Positions 31,761 to 43,950 of a stretch of DNA of 64,000 bases are shown one piece after another. The notes below the pieces were generated by a model. The model saw only the letters and a program-made list of their open reading frames with translations, was not told the DNA's origin and made no database searches. The stretch spans positions 9,922,501 to 9,986,500 of the forward strand of contig NC_056034.1 in the NCBI RefSeq assembly GCF_004379255.2, in the 5' to 3' direction. Position 1 is the first letter of the stretch. The number at the start of each line of letters is the position of its first letter. Source of the DNA: Salvia splendens (taxonomy: Eukaryota; Streptophyta; Magnoliopsida; Lamiales; Lamiaceae). The position numbers were made by a program, and so were the translations under genes.

Positions 31761-32872
31761 CATTGGTTTTTTTTGCTTATGTTCCAATAAAACGTTGGTG
31801 TTATTCCGTAGAAAAAATCAAAAAAAGGTTTAGGTTCGCAGTATGATTGGAGAAATAAGATTTGGCGTATGGTTGCATATGGTGTAATCCAAATGGCTAT
31901 CGCCATCTTATTTGAGTTTTTTGGTATGTGTTGTTTTCTCAATAAATTTTTTGTTCTTTTTGCCTTGCTAGCAAGTCATTTAATAGTCAAATTTGTTGAT
32001 ATATGTTACTTATCTATTCAGTCCCAACTGCATTAACGCTTAGGTCCCCAGCTGAATTGCACACCAGCTTTCTCCATCAACAAAACTATACAACTACATA
32101 TATACTCGAGGAATTTTGGTAATGAAGAAAATGATAGTGCTATATGTAAATAGCATCTCTCTCTAAATCATGAAAACCATGCACTTCTCCACTTCATCAT
32201 TGGTTACATTCCATGAGGTAGTTGGCAGTTAAGACTTTGGAATCTCAAGGTATCAATTCTTCATTTATTGTAGTTTGCTGTGGGGATTATTATCTCTTCA
32301 TCATATCATATTCAACCAATCCCAATCATGAAAACAAATTTTCAACTACATAGTTTTTACTCTTCAACTTGCCCCATTTTTTTTCTTCAGTTGGAATCAT
32401 AACTCAAGAAACAAAAAAGAACTGAGAAAAAAGAAAAGAAATCAAGAATCACAATATTTAGTTGCTCTAGGTGATCCATTATCACATCTATGAAGATTGA
32501 ATGCTAATATAAGAAAAAAGATGAAGCTAGTCTAAAATGTCATACTGGCTAGCTGTCTCCTTTGAAGGAGGGGCCCTGCCATTAATACGGCGCTTATGGA
32601 GTGCGACTGCACCCCACCATCTTGTCTCACGCTCTCCTGTCTCGTGGCCTCCGTTAGAGCAACGCGTCGCACCAAAAGGCAAAAACACAATCCACTCTTG
32701 GCATGACTTACCACAAAATTTTGCAGAAAATTTAGCTTGTGATGTCTTAGTTGTACATTGTATGTTACAATAATGATAATATTTATTTACTAATGAGCTA
32801 CTTATACATATGTGATATGGTCTTGCTAAAAATAACTAACTTGGTAAAAATATTAACAGGAAAAAAACTTGA
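31761..32872. other. Intergenic with one GC-rich island
   Basis: Mostly AT-rich. From about 32540 to 32690 the sequence is clearly richer in G+C and carries a 60-residue minus-strand frame (32532-32714) that I do not recognise. No RNA fold was evident by eye beyond the small CTCCTT/AAGGAG inverted repeat near 32568. Confidence 0.4.
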
Positions 32873-34033
32873 CTAAGTACACAAGAGATGTGCAGAAGTT
32901 GCAGATCTTGATTGAGACATGACACGGTGATCAAGTGAGTTCTGCCTGCTCTTTCCATCAAAGCTGAGCTTGCTCTCGTCGTGGAACCGTGTCATCGGTG
33001 TGAGGGGCCGCCTCTTCGTCTGTGCATCTCCGGCAACATTAACAGCTTTCTGGCTCTTGCAGCCTGAGAGTATACTAGGTCGAATCTTTGGCATTTCTTT
33101 GGATGGAGCAGTTTTCTTGGCATGCGGCTTTTGGATGGTGGAGGATATGTCGTCTGAATCCGAAAGGAGGGAGAAATCTGCAGCGCTGGCAGTGACAACA
33201 CTCCACTCTATGCTGGCCTCACTTGGAGCATAGCATGTTGTGGGATCAAAAGGGTTGTCTATGCACAAGCTCTCGATTTCAAACAGATCGGAGCTTGCAT
33301 CGCTGTCACAGTCGTTGTGCATTTCACTTGATATTGAAGGGATTTTGAGCTCTTCAGCTGCTGAGAATGGAGTGATTGCATCCCATGTAACCACGGTGTC
33401 CAAGTTGAAGCAGTTGTTCCCTTTTATGTGGATTGGGGAGCCAAACACTTGTTTCTGAGATCTCCTCTCGATCTCCTGTTTCTCTCTCTTGGTGAAGAGA
33501 TCATTATTGGTTTTGTTTCCTGATTTTGATCTGCCACTGATGATGCTGGTGGTCAAGCAGGAGCAGTTGCAGCCAATGCTGGAAAGGAAGCTCTTCTTGC
33601 TTGCCTTGCTCAGCTGCTGCTGGCTTCCTGGGGCAGTGCGGAGCAGGGAGCTCCGGCTGTTCCAGCTCGACTGGGAGCGTATGCTGAGCGCTGCAGTCGG
33701 GGGCGGATGCTCCTTCACTGCAGTTTGGACAACATCTTTGTTGAGCTGCTGCTGATGGAGGTGATCTTGATGGTTCTTGGCGCAGATCTTGGGAGTGTCG
33801 TGCAGACCCTCGTCAAAGTATTTCCGAGCATCGAAGACGTCGATTTCTTTGTCTGGCGACGTTTTCTTGCCAAGGAAGATCCGATCATGTGTGGCGGTGA
33901 GGTCTTGAGTGAATGAGGCTGCACTGCTAGTTTTGTTTTTGGTGATTTCGGAAGCGTGTTTGGGAGGCAGAGTCAGGATGGTTACGGGCATCGACATTTT
34001 TGTTACCCGGTCGGGTTCGAGCTTAGTGTTCAT
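32873..34033 (-). CDS. PKS: PHYTOCHROME KINASE SUBSTRATE family protein
   Basis: PKS proteins sit at the plasma membrane, bind phytochromes and phototropins, and act in phototropism, leaf positioning and growth orientation. This 386-residue intronless protein carries the family blocks SDASSDLFEIESLCID and YAPSEASIEWSVVTASAADF. It also has a Cys-rich stretch GCNCSCL typical of the N-terminal half and long Ser/Lys-rich disordered segments that are probably phosphorylated. I chose the ATG at 34033 (MNTKLEPDRV). The frame is open to an ATG at 34132, but that codon lies only some 10 bp from the TATA box and would be upstream of the expected transcription start. Which PKS paralogue it is cannot be told from the sequence alone. 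Confidence 0.9.
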   Translation of the reverse strand: MNTKLEPDRVTKMSMPVTILTLPPKHASEITKNKTSSAASFTQDLTATHDRIFLGKKTSPDKEIDVFDARKYFDEGLHDTPKICAKNHQDHLHQQQLNKDVVQTAVKEHPPPTAALSIRSQSSWNSRSSLLRTAPGSQQQLSKASKKSFLSSIGCNCSCLTTSIISGRSKSGNKTNNDLFTKREKQEIERRSQKQVFGSPIHIKGNNCFNLDTVVTWDAITPFSAAEELKIPSISSEMHNDCDSDASSDLFEIESLCIDNPFDPTTCYAPSEASIEWSVVTASAADFSLLSDSDDISSTIQKPHAKKTAPSKEMPKIRPSILSGCKSQKAVNVAGDAQTKRRPLTPMTRFHDESKLSFDGKSRQNSLDHRVMSQSRSATSAHLLCT

Positions 34034-34137
34034 ACAAGAAAGATGGGGGAGAAGGGATTTCAAAGATTTTTTTTTTTTCAAGTGAAAAAAGGCTAATAGA
34101 AAGGGTGAGTTTGTGGAAAGTTGGCAAACCATGATAA

Positions 34138-34150
34138 GTGTATATATAAG
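34138..34150 (-). promoter_or_regulatory. TATA box of the PKS gene
   Basis: Read on the minus strand the sequence is CTTATATATACAC, about 105-115 bp before the chosen start codon. Transcription should begin near 34110, leaving a leader of about 75 nt. Confidence 0.6.
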
Positions 34151-35479
34151 GGAGGCTGACTAGATTGACTGTGTTGCTGTTATTTAACTGGAAATACTCT
34201 TTTGGATTTGAATTAAGTAGCAAGGGGTGTGAGCACCACAGAATCCCATTATGATAGCCATTTTTGGAAAAGAAAATAAAGCAGCTACAGCATCTCACTT
34301 TCTTCTACAGTAGCATTATGATCACATTCACATCTTTTCCCTTCACATATCTTTGGTCAATTCATCTCAGCCTAGTATTATATCCATCATCATTCATCAC
34401 TATTCTCCAGCTACTATCTATGCATTTCCAAACATCATTGGCTGCCTTACTTTTCACACACACACACCATCATTCATCTTTTCAAGAACTGCTAGATATA
34501 ATTAGGTTAACTTACTTAGCACTAGCATGTTACTATGATGCATGCATGAGCCCACAAAAGAAAATGGCTTGTTTCAAGAAAACAAATTGTGTTTTTATTC
34601 TTGGCAGTCCAAAACATCCACTAAAGCAAGTTTTAACCTATGTGGTGTAATAATTGAAAAGCTTATACAAAATGACTGGAAATTTATCAGCAGAATTTAC
34701 AATAATATTCTCCTGTCTCCACATTTTCTTTCAATCTAATCAGAGAAAAAATAATTCCAGAATTAAGTTTCTTGAGAACATTACTGCATACGCCCCACTT
34801 GTTTTATCTGTGTTATAAACTCTTTCACTAAAAACAATGGTGCTGTCTAAATGAATTTGTCATGCTGTCGGAATTGATTCCAAAATCTACTTACTGTCGA
34901 CATAGACCTATATATGAAATCAATCTTAAATGTTTTTTGTAACCAGACAAACTTGTCCTTTTACTACACATCACATGAAAATCATAGCAAAACAACAGTA
35001 TGTGTTCGTGTACCTTTTAAATCTGTAAATCAGCATAGATAGCAACGTTTTGGTTTCCACTTAACTGGCAAATTCTCCTATATAGCAACATAGGGAAAAA
35101 GGAAAGACTGAAACTTTAAGCATCCGGGACTTCTAATTAAACACGAATATATAGTAGTTGGCATAAATAGTTCTGTCATTAGCAACTTGCTTGAAAAAAG
35201 GTAGAGCTAGAAGCAAAACAAAAGCCCATATACGGTTAAGTTCGGGCGATTTTCCGAAGGGATCAAAAAATGCACTAGAGTTACATAGTAGAAGTACAAT
35301 CTATAACTTACTGACCTATCCCTGGTTAGTACTTGTGCGATCAAGCCCAATGTCGCCTCTTTTTCCTGGCAGAATCATTGCTCTGCAGAACTCTCATGGT
35401 GAAAGGGATAGTGATCCAGGGAGATGGAATTAAAGATCAAAAAGTTGCAGCGAGCTCATGCAGTTTTGCAGCCTTGTTT
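34151..35479. other. Intergenic between PKS and PMT2
   Basis: AT-rich with no gene, RNA gene or repeat that I could support. The right end should hold the PMT2 3' untranslated region. Confidence 0.45.
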
Positions 35480-38303
35480 TCACTGGGAAGAAGTCGAGTT
35501 GCCAACCCAATATTGCTTGACAGCAACCAGTACTTTCTCCGGAACAAGTGGACCGTCCTCATGATCGATCATCTTGGAGTCCCATCTCATACCTCCGATC
35601 ATTCTCTTCACCTTCACAAGTACATCGACTTCATCTCTGAATATAACCGCACCTTCTGGACGTAAAATCCGGTCCATTTCTAATATTATGTCTTCAAAGT
35701 CACACCTGTGTTGGAAGGGGAAAACCATAAACTCAAAGAATCATTTTCCAAACTAGACATGCATTTTAGGAGTGGAAGACAACTGAAAAATGATGACATT
35801 CTTCTATAATTGAATAGAGGAGAACCACACAGGACAGGATAATCAGAAGAATTCTCACATAAGTAGAAATGTAATTGTCCAGACTTAACTGCCTATTGAT
35901 CCTCAAATTCATTCGAGATAAGATCAAGTATGTCAGGATTTGGTTTTAAATTAGTGAATCAGGCATCAGTCAGAAGCATCATTAAATCAGTAATCTCCTA
36001 TATTTCTGCAATTCCTTGATTGCGAGAAAAGTTTCTAAATTTATTTATGTCAGGTAGTTAATTTCATGTGGAGATGTTCAGAGGCCATACTGATTATTAT
36101 GGAAATAGAATAATGTTTCGCAGCAAAATATCAGAGTAAAGGGATTATGAGTGAACTTACTTGTCCTTGTACAAGCTAAAAACACCATTAGCATGAATGA
36201 GATCATATGTTCTAGGATAAGTAGAGAAGGCTTCACACCTGGAAAGGAAATTTCAATAGGCTGTCATTATCAGAGTAGATAATTGGTGCACCAAAGATAT
36301 TTGTGTAGTTTAAGGTAGATGATAGGGTGGACAGAAAACAGTGGACAAAGAATGCATACCAGTCATGATAGATACCAATCAATCCTCGTTCATAAACAAC
36401 ACCGAGGGTATTTTTCTTGGCAATAGTGGGTACAACATTCATGACCCACAATTTGGGGGATTGAAGTGCAGCAGCAAAACCACCGAATCCAGCATTCATA
36501 TCCATGATGTTGCGGTACCTTCCAGAGTCGAGAATTGGGATAGTCTTTCTATAGGCATTGACATGTTTTTTCCATTGTTTATCATCCTCGAGGAATGCCT
36601 CTGCAGAAACTCCAGAAACTGAGCCACTAACAATTTGTGGAGGAACTGAATGAAGCCTCTCGGGGAATGGTTTAATTTCTTCACTGTTAGGATTTTTATT
36701 TGGAGTAATGCATTGCTCCATTTTCTTGTACCTGATAAAAGAAAGAAGCATTAGTTATTACTCATGGTGAGCAAACTCAACCACTTTGGTAACAAGGAAA
36801 AATAATCAAACAATAAGATCTGCAACAAGAAATCTATCAATGAATTGTCGGACACATACCAGACATTATCAGAATCTTCAGATTGACAGAATGTTGCTCC
36901 GGCACTTTCCTGTTTAGCACGACAAGCATCAGAATCCATTGTCTTCTGCCACACAGCAATTTCACCTTTCTCCGACTTCTTCTCCCAACAGAGAAGTTTA
37001 GCAGCATCTTCTATCTTTCTCTGCTCTTCCTTAAGGTCTTCCAGTGGTCGTTGCCATGCCTTGTAGTTAGTCTTCCAGTTGATAGGAGGGCCTGAAAGCA
37101 CCCAATAGCCACCAGGTCTAAGCACACGATCAACTTCCTTCATATATAGTCCATCTGCAAAATGGAAGTAAAAAGGTTGAAATGTAACTTCAACAAAGAT
37201 GACAATGAAACTTCCAAGAAGGTGCTGGTAAAATTGTATCACATTCTAATGACTTCCTCTAATAAGATAAAGGTTTGGATTTCCATGATGATTGTGCAAA
37301 CAAGAACAACAAAAGTTTAATTTTCACCATTTATCCCCCAAGGTATAAGACAGCGAGAACAATGAGCCATGTCAAAAGCTCTAGATGGATATGGCATTTT
37401 TATCGACCCAAGAACACCAATGACAGCAGGTACACCCCTTTCCAGAGCAAACTGAACTTGGGCTTCATGTGAATCTCTAGGTGCAAAAGACATTGCTATG
37501 ACATTTTTTTTCCATAGATACGCACCCCAACTGGCTACCTGAAAAGCAGGATCAGATGGAAAGTCAATTCAGTGCAGTCCATCTCATAATCTTAATTTTT
37601 GGAAGAGAAATACATTGCATATTTTTGAAGAAAGAATTCCATTAATTTGACATACCCCGCAACCAGTGTCCAATGCGGTTCTAACAGTTCCATTGTCAAT
37701 TGGTATAACTGAAGCAAGCTGGTCAATGTACTTATCTGCTCCTTGAGGAAATTGGGTTCCTCCACCAGGGAACCTGAACACATTACCTTCATATTGGATC
37801 CAGTTTTGTATAGCCTTCTCTACTGTCAAGCTCTTATATGGAGCATTAGCATAGGGCACATAATCACGACTTTTTGGCCACGGAAATGGGGTCACATATC
37901 CTTCTGGAGCCGGAATGAGGCAACGCAACTTCTCTGCTTGAGGAGGGCAGTGCCTCTCACGGTAGATCATATTATCCCTCGGGAAGGTCATTGCACGCCC
38001 TTGGTCCTGACAAGGGGTGTAATCAGTGTACCGTTGATGGCATGGTTTGTACACTGTTGCTTTTGAATCAGAATCATCAATAATCCCAGCTTCACCGCCA
38101 TGATGGGTTTCGAAATTGAGATTGGGAAGAACGTTACAATTTTCTCCACTCTTAGTCATCTCCAATGCTATACTGTCCCCCTTTCCGAACCCGCTTCTCT
38201 GCCATGCTCCTAATAGGTAGAAGAAACAGCAAAGACCTGCTACTATAAAAATTGACACATGACTCCTGGTCCTACCATCTCCCGCATTAAACTTGTTCGC
38301 CAT
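35480..38303 (-). CDS. PMT2: Probable Golgi methyltransferase PMT2 (QUASIMODO2/DUF248 family)
   Basis: The family comprises type II Golgi membrane proteins thought to methyl-esterify homogalacturonan using S-adenosylmethionine. Six exons join in phase: 37656-38303, 37328-37538, 36860-37154, 36360-36731, 36161-36238 and 35480-35705. They total 1,830 bp and 609 residues, the usual length. A short cytosolic tail precedes one membrane anchor ([19 protein letters not shown]). The stem is followed by the conserved [15 protein letters not shown] and [19 protein letters not shown]. The SAM-binding motif I is [14 protein letters not shown] across the exon 1/2 junction. [20 protein letters not shown] follows in exon 3, [19 protein letters not shown] in exon 4 and [19 protein letters not shown] in exon 6. 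The match to the Arabidopsis PMT2 clade is close ([20 protein letters not shown]). A further intron (38311-39178) separates the start codon from an upstream leader exon. Confidence 0.95.
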
Positions 38304-38310
38304 TACAGGC

Positions 38311-39178
38311 CTGAAACATCAATAGGGCATAACTCAAGTTAAGTAGAGGCAGTGGAATGCCTTAACCTTACTTCTCCCTTTTTGACAAAATACTCACGTA
38401 TTATAAACTACGAGAGTCCAAACAGCATATACACACGATAAGATTTGAATATAAATATAGCCCCAAACTACAAAACTGCGAAGGCAATGACAACCATCAG
38501 GGGATGAGTACATCCAAATCTTAAGCACCGCTCAAAGAATATAAAAATATGAAAAATAAAATCTTCTTCTGGAACAAGTAATTACTTGTGACAAATATAG
38601 GCTAGCGAAGTAAGATCCACCAACATTATCAAGATCTGTTTCGAGTTTTTAATGAAATGTGAGCTCAGATCTAAAAAAAATTGCCTTTTTGCTTCAAGTT
38701 CAACCAATAATTAACTTTAATAACCATTTCTCAGCAAACCAATACACCAACCTAAAAGATTAGATTAGATCATCATCCAGATTCGGAAAATACATGGAAA
38801 ATGATCAAACGTCAATCACACTCCACCTACACGAGGCAGCAAATTGATAATCCTTCAAATCAAGAGACATTTGCTTCAATATACAGCAAAAATTAAATAA
38901 TTCATTAATGACACCAACAAACACAAAGATAAACCGGCATCCTAGTACAAACAGTAGCTAGATTTGAAAGCCCCCCCCCCCCCCCCCTCTCATAAGTATA
39001 CCATTCCTAATTAATGATTCAACTCAAATCTCAAAAGTCAAAACAATATTACCAAAGCCTGAAAACAGATATCATTCATTCATTCATTGATTCACTCACA
39101 AAAAAAAAGTGAAAACAAATCATTAAGTTTCTAACGTTTCACGTATGGATATGATGCATGAACGATGAAATCACATAC
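38311..39178 (-). other. Intron in the PMT2 5' untranslated region
   Basis: Immediately upstream of the start codon is a consensus acceptor (pyrimidines then CAG, before GCCTGTAATG). A consensus donor GTATGTGA lies at 39171-39178, giving an 868-bp leader intron. On the transcribed strand it carries a run of 17 G residues (38971-38987). Confidence 0.65.
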
Positions 39179-39340
39179 CAATTGCATCAGTTGAGCGAGT
39201 CCTGAATCGAGATCTATAAATCTCGCAGCTTTGGTTGTTTTTTTTTTTCTCAATTTGAAAAGGGCTGGAGCGGATCCAATAAGTAGAGAAAAAAAAGCCC
39301 CAACTTTGACATTCAGGAAACAGTGGGTATATATATAAAC
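39179..39340 (-). promoter_or_regulatory. PMT2 leader exon and TATA region
   Basis: The leader exon begins upstream of the donor at 39178 and runs to about 39300. A TATA-like stretch, GTTTATATATATAC on the minus strand, sits at about 39326-39339. A MITE insertion begins at 39351, just beyond it. Confidence 0.5.
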
Positions 39341-39350
39341 ATTTATATAT

Positions 39351-40145
39351 GAGTAAATGCCAAAATTGGTCCTGAACGCTTATTTTATCATTTTGATCAT
39401 AAATATTATCTTTTGAACTTTTTGGTCCTGGACATTTCAAATCGGATCACAATTGGTCCTCCGTCAACAATTCCGTTAATATTTAACTGTCAACGATTTT
39501 AATCACAATTTTGACCAACTTAAACAATTTTTAATTATTTAATCATCAAAATTATTTTTTTAAATAAAATCATAAATTATTTATTAGAAATAATTTTTAA
39601 ATTATTTATTCCAACTTAAACAATTTTTAAATAACAAAATTATTTATGATTTTATTTAAAAAAATAATTTTGATGATTAAATAATTAAAAATTATTTAAG
39701 TTGGTCAAAATTGTGTTTATCATAAAAAAATCATAAATTATTTATTACAACTTAAACAATTTTTAAATAATTAAATTATTTATGATTTTATTTAAAAATA
39801 ATAATTTTGATGATTAAATAATTAAAAATTGTTTAAGTTGGTCAAAATTGTGTTTATCATCAAAAAATCATAAATTCTTTATTACAACTTAAACAATTTT
39901 TAAATAATCAAATTATTTATGATTTTATTTAAAAAAATATTTTTGATGATTAAATAATAAAAAATTGTTTAAGTTGGTCAAAATTGTGATTAAAACCGTT
40001 GACAATTAAATATTAACGGAATTGTTAACGGAGGACCAGTTGTGATCCGATTTGAAATGTCCAAGACCAAAAAATTCAAAAGATAATGTTTATGACCAAA
40101 ATGATAAAATGAGCATATGATCAGGACCAATTTTGGCCTTTACTC
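39351..40145. mobile_element. Mutator-type MITE next to the PMT2 promoter
   Basis: This 795-bp element has inverted repeats of about 170 bp, starting GAGTAAATGCCAAAATTGG and GAGTAAAGGCCAAAATTGG, and a perfect 9-bp duplication TTTATATAT (39342-39350, 40146-40154), diagnostic of Mutator-like elements. The AT-rich centre consists of three rough direct copies of a 'taaacaatttttaaataa...ttatgattttattta' block that is itself palindromic. The transcript could fold into a long hairpin. No protein is encoded. Confidence 0.85.
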
Positions 40146-40154
40146 TTTATATAT

Positions 40155-41259
40155 TCGTCAAAGTATACAGATCATCATATTACGTCGTGCGCTCAATCTT
40201 TTTTTAAAATTTATCTTACACATTGCATTGTTGCTTAAAAATCAAATATATAGTATATAAATAAATTTACATGAATAACAATAGTGCGATATTATTGAAT
40301 TCTAGTGTAACCAACTTACTATACGAGGGCGAAAATAATTAAACATAAATAAAGATAAATCATAGATATGCACTTTATGGGTGATTGTGGGATCCACTGC
40401 TATTGCGCTCCCATGCCTCTTTCTTCAGATATAAAATTAACAATTTTATGGTGGAATTCCACTAATATTCTAAACATAAATTGCAAAATATCCATATGTA
40501 CTTCACTATATATTTATTTATTTATACTGATGTTTATACATTTACTTAGTTGAGTTATTATTAGCAACGCAGCACTAATGTCATGCAATCAGGCTTTAGT
40601 ACTAGAATGATTTTGCCTTCAAAACCTCATACCAATAAATTATTGCAATTGACACATTGATGGAGAGAGACACAAAGTAAATCCATGCCATTAATGTTCT
40701 TGTATTTATGTGCATTACAACAGCGATATATAATTGATATATGACCAGATTTAATAATGTGGAGTACTCCTTTAAGTTCCATATTACTTGCACATTTCTA
40801 TTTCTTTTTAGATAGTAAATTTGAAATTGATTTTTAATATAATTAAATTACTAGTATTTTAAGTGTAATGAAAAATTATGGCAACACTTAATTTATTACT
40901 ATATGGAGTGTTAATTAAATACCTAATTTTTATTTTAAAAAAATAATGCAAGTAGTTTCGGACAAGGCGAAATAGAAAAGTGCGAGAAACATAAAGCGGA
41001 GGGAGTATTAAAAATCATATTAAGTCGACATCATTAACAGTCATTGGCTTATTTGTTTTATCTCATCTTGATTCAGGGAAGATTTATTTTAAAGTTTGGA
41101 TGCTCAGAAACCAAATATCATGAGCATTTTGTACATTTTTTTAAAACCAAACTTGGTAATTTAGGCATATGATGTACTAGTGATTATCCAGCCCATTGAG
41201 CTGTCTCACACCATCTGATAAAGATGTTGAGGCCCACCAGTATGAATTAAATGTATTCA
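40155..41259. other. AT-rich intergenic, nothing recognised
   Basis: A short Stowaway-like end (CGGAGGGAGTATT near 40995) is the only recognisable piece. Confidence 0.45.
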
Positions 41260-41273
41260 TCATTTTGTACTAC

Positions 41274-41517
41274 ATAGGGACAAAAAGGTGATTCGCTCAC
41301 CCCAGGCGCTCCCATAACCCGGCCCGACATCGCTATGGAGGGGTTCAAACACGGTACCTCAGCGGCCCATTAGGTGGGAGGAACTTACACTGGTAACCAG
41401 CACACAAGGAGCCACCACAGTGGTGAAACTCCCACACTGCGGCTGCCAGCATTCGATCCTGTCTGCTTAGGGACAATCTACCACCCAGGAACCAACTGAG
41501 TTAAGCCCGTGCGGGCG
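41274..41517 (-). mobile_element. tRNA-derived SINE
   Basis: About 244 bp flanked by a perfect 14-bp duplication TCATTTTGTACTAC (41260-41273, 41518-41531). Near its minus-strand 5' end are an A-box-like TTAACTCAGTTGGTTCC and, 35-45 bp on, a B-box-like AGGATCGAATGC, the internal RNA polymerase III promoter of a tRNA-derived SINE. The body is G+C-rich against the AT-rich flank. The element ends CTTTTTGTCCCTAT. Confidence 0.85.
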
Positions 41518-41531
41518 TCATTTTGTACTAC

Positions 41532-43030
41532 TATTACTATGAATTATAGGGGTGGGATTCATCATTTGGTGTCCACCAATACCAAATCGTGGTATTTTAA
41601 TTTAATACTAGTAGTAGTAGTAGTATTTAATAATTTTGAAATTACTAATGCATGTACTATATATTTATACATATATTACTTAATGATAATCAAATCCAGA
41701 AAGTTATTTTATAAAATAAATGGAGTACACTATATTAGTCACAACATACACACGCCTAGGATTAATTGCCTAATCACTATATTAGAAGGAATTTGGAGAG
41801 AATCACTATAAAGTGAAGTGGAACTGTGGAGGTGAAAGTACTTTATAGATGAATTTTAAAATTAGTTTTTAAAATACTAACTATTTTTACCGTTGGACAT
41901 TTAAAATTTGTTTTTTTATATATATTCAGTTTTACTTATTTATTGAAAAAAATAAAAAAAATCCAGTTGGTTTTATATATATTCAGCGTAGGCGGTATAT
42001 TCCAGGGGTGATGATAAGCATATACTACATCCATATGCAATATAATGCTTTATTTTGTTATATCGATCCTTCCGTAATTAAAACTTTTATTTATATTTTA
42101 ATTTTGATTAATTAGATTTCACACTTCATAAAATTATCATACTCACTTTCTATTATAAATTTAATATATATATTAAAATGAAATCTAAGTATGTTCAAAT
42201 AAACTTTTTAATTAACTTTTCTTTACCAAATCTATCAAGTCAAATGACATTATTTTGTGAAACTAATAATGACAAAGCAAAATTGGCAGGTAGGTGCACC
42301 AAAAATTTAACTTTTACTAATACTCCCTATACTACTCCATAGTACTTACTCCCTCCATTTCCAAAAAGTATGAATATTTAGTTTTTAATACGAAAATGAG
42401 ATAAATTAAAAGGGAAAATATATCATTTGCAGAGGGACGGAGAGAATACTACTTGTAATAATAGAATATACATTTCACTAATTTTATCACACTCACACCT
42501 CATTATAAAACCAATATATAAAAGTTTTTCCACTATTATTTTTCTATTCACTTTCTACTAATTACTTAAAACTCATATGATAGTTTTACATATGGACTTG
42601 TAATCGTGAACTATGGGAGAATAATTTTATAAATGTAAGGGAATAAGTATTAGTAGAATATATAATTTATTACTAAATTTAATAAAATATAAATGATGCA
42701 ATTATTCAAAGATAAATAGAAAAAGAAATACTCGTATGAAACAATTAATTTATATTGGGTTTTTATATACTACTCCTATATAATATAGAAACAGGACACA
42801 TGAACTTAGTTAATTCTAAGGTGTACTAGTTTTAGATTATTGGGCTATCTTCAACTACTTCATATAATCGGGTGAAAATTAATCCGTCCATGAATTTTCA
42901 AGCTCCGGTGTCAAGTGATTAAAGGTTGACGGAGAGGATGGTTTGTTGGCTTGGTCAAATTCAACAATTCCTTTTAATCAAGATTTTGTATAGATGACAT
43001 CAAAATAGAGTGAAGAAGACTCCTTTGTTT
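41532..43030. other. AT-rich intergenic with a short Stowaway remnant
   Basis: At about 42348-42450, ACTCCCTCCATTTCC on the left and GGGACGGAGAGAATACT on the right form the ends of a roughly 100-bp deleted Stowaway MITE. The remainder shows nothing I can name. Confidence 0.4.
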
Positions 43031-43262
43031 AAAGAGTGAACTACATAAATGGTCTCCGACGTTTCCATTTGTGACACTCCAGGCCTCTGACAAAAAAAAT
43101 ATCGCCACAAGACTCTGACCTTAAACATAATCACATATCATGTTTTTGTAGCCAATTTTCGGACTAAAATACCCAAATGCCTTGAAGGGCATTTCAGTTA
43201 TATTACCCTTTCTTGCAGGCCTACTCTGCACCCAACTGCACTTTTGTAGACATTAGCTCTGC

Positions 43263-43890
43263 ACTTTTGTCAAATCAAAATTGATGTTTCCCAAGGCTGT
43301 GTACTGTCCATCTATATTTTAAGTGTTTGAAATTAATTTCTCTTCTCTCACTGTAATTCATCATTCCATTGATTTTCGTCATGTGATCCCTACCGTCGTA
43401 TACTCTGTTGTCAATTCATTCTCTATAGCCGAGCTTCAGATCACAATTTAGGTAACTTGCACTCTGACCGATTTGGGTCGATTTTTTGGGTGGAATTTGC
43501 AGCTGAATTTGGTTGTATTCAATTTAGGGTTTATGTGTGTTAGGCTGTGTCGTGCAATTTTTTTGGGATTTCATTTCAAATCAAAGTTGATCTTTCCCAG
43601 GCTGTGTACTTCCCTCTATATTTTAAGGGTATGAAATTAATTTCTCTTCTCTCACTTCAATTCATCCTCCCGTTTTCTTTCGTCTATGCGTGTGATCCCT
43701 ACCGTCGTATACTCATTTTTCAATTCTTTCTCTATAGCTGAGCTTGGGATCGCTATCTAGGTAACTTGCACTCTGACCGATTTGGATCGATTTTGTAGCT
43801 GAATTTGAGTGGATTTTGCAGTTGAATTTGGTTGTATTCAATTTAGGGTTTATGTGTGTTAGGCTGTGCCGTGCAATTTTTTGGGGATTT
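43263..43890 (+). repeat. Tandem duplication of about 310 bp
   Basis: 43263-43572 and 43573-43890 share long stretches such as 'tgtgatccctaccgtcgtatactc', 'gtaacttgcactctgaccgattt' and 'ttgtattcaatttagggtttatgtgtgttaggctgtg', differing by scattered changes and small indels. It lies in the 5' region of the GRF-finger frame of the Mutator element. Confidence 0.85.
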
Positions 43891-43950
43891 TATTTCATAA
43901 ATAATGTTGTATAAGTTTTAATATGTTTTGGGTTTTAATTTCCAATTCAG

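Noticed and set aside
32540..32690. Possible microRNA precursor suggested by CTCCTTTGAAGGAG near 32568
   Set aside because: I could not find a long imperfect hairpin or a match to a known plant microRNA; only a short inverted repeat is visible.
34034..34132. N-terminal extension of the PKS frame (start at 34132)
   Set aside because: The codon lies within about 10 bp of the TATA box at 34138-34150 and the extension has no family similarity.
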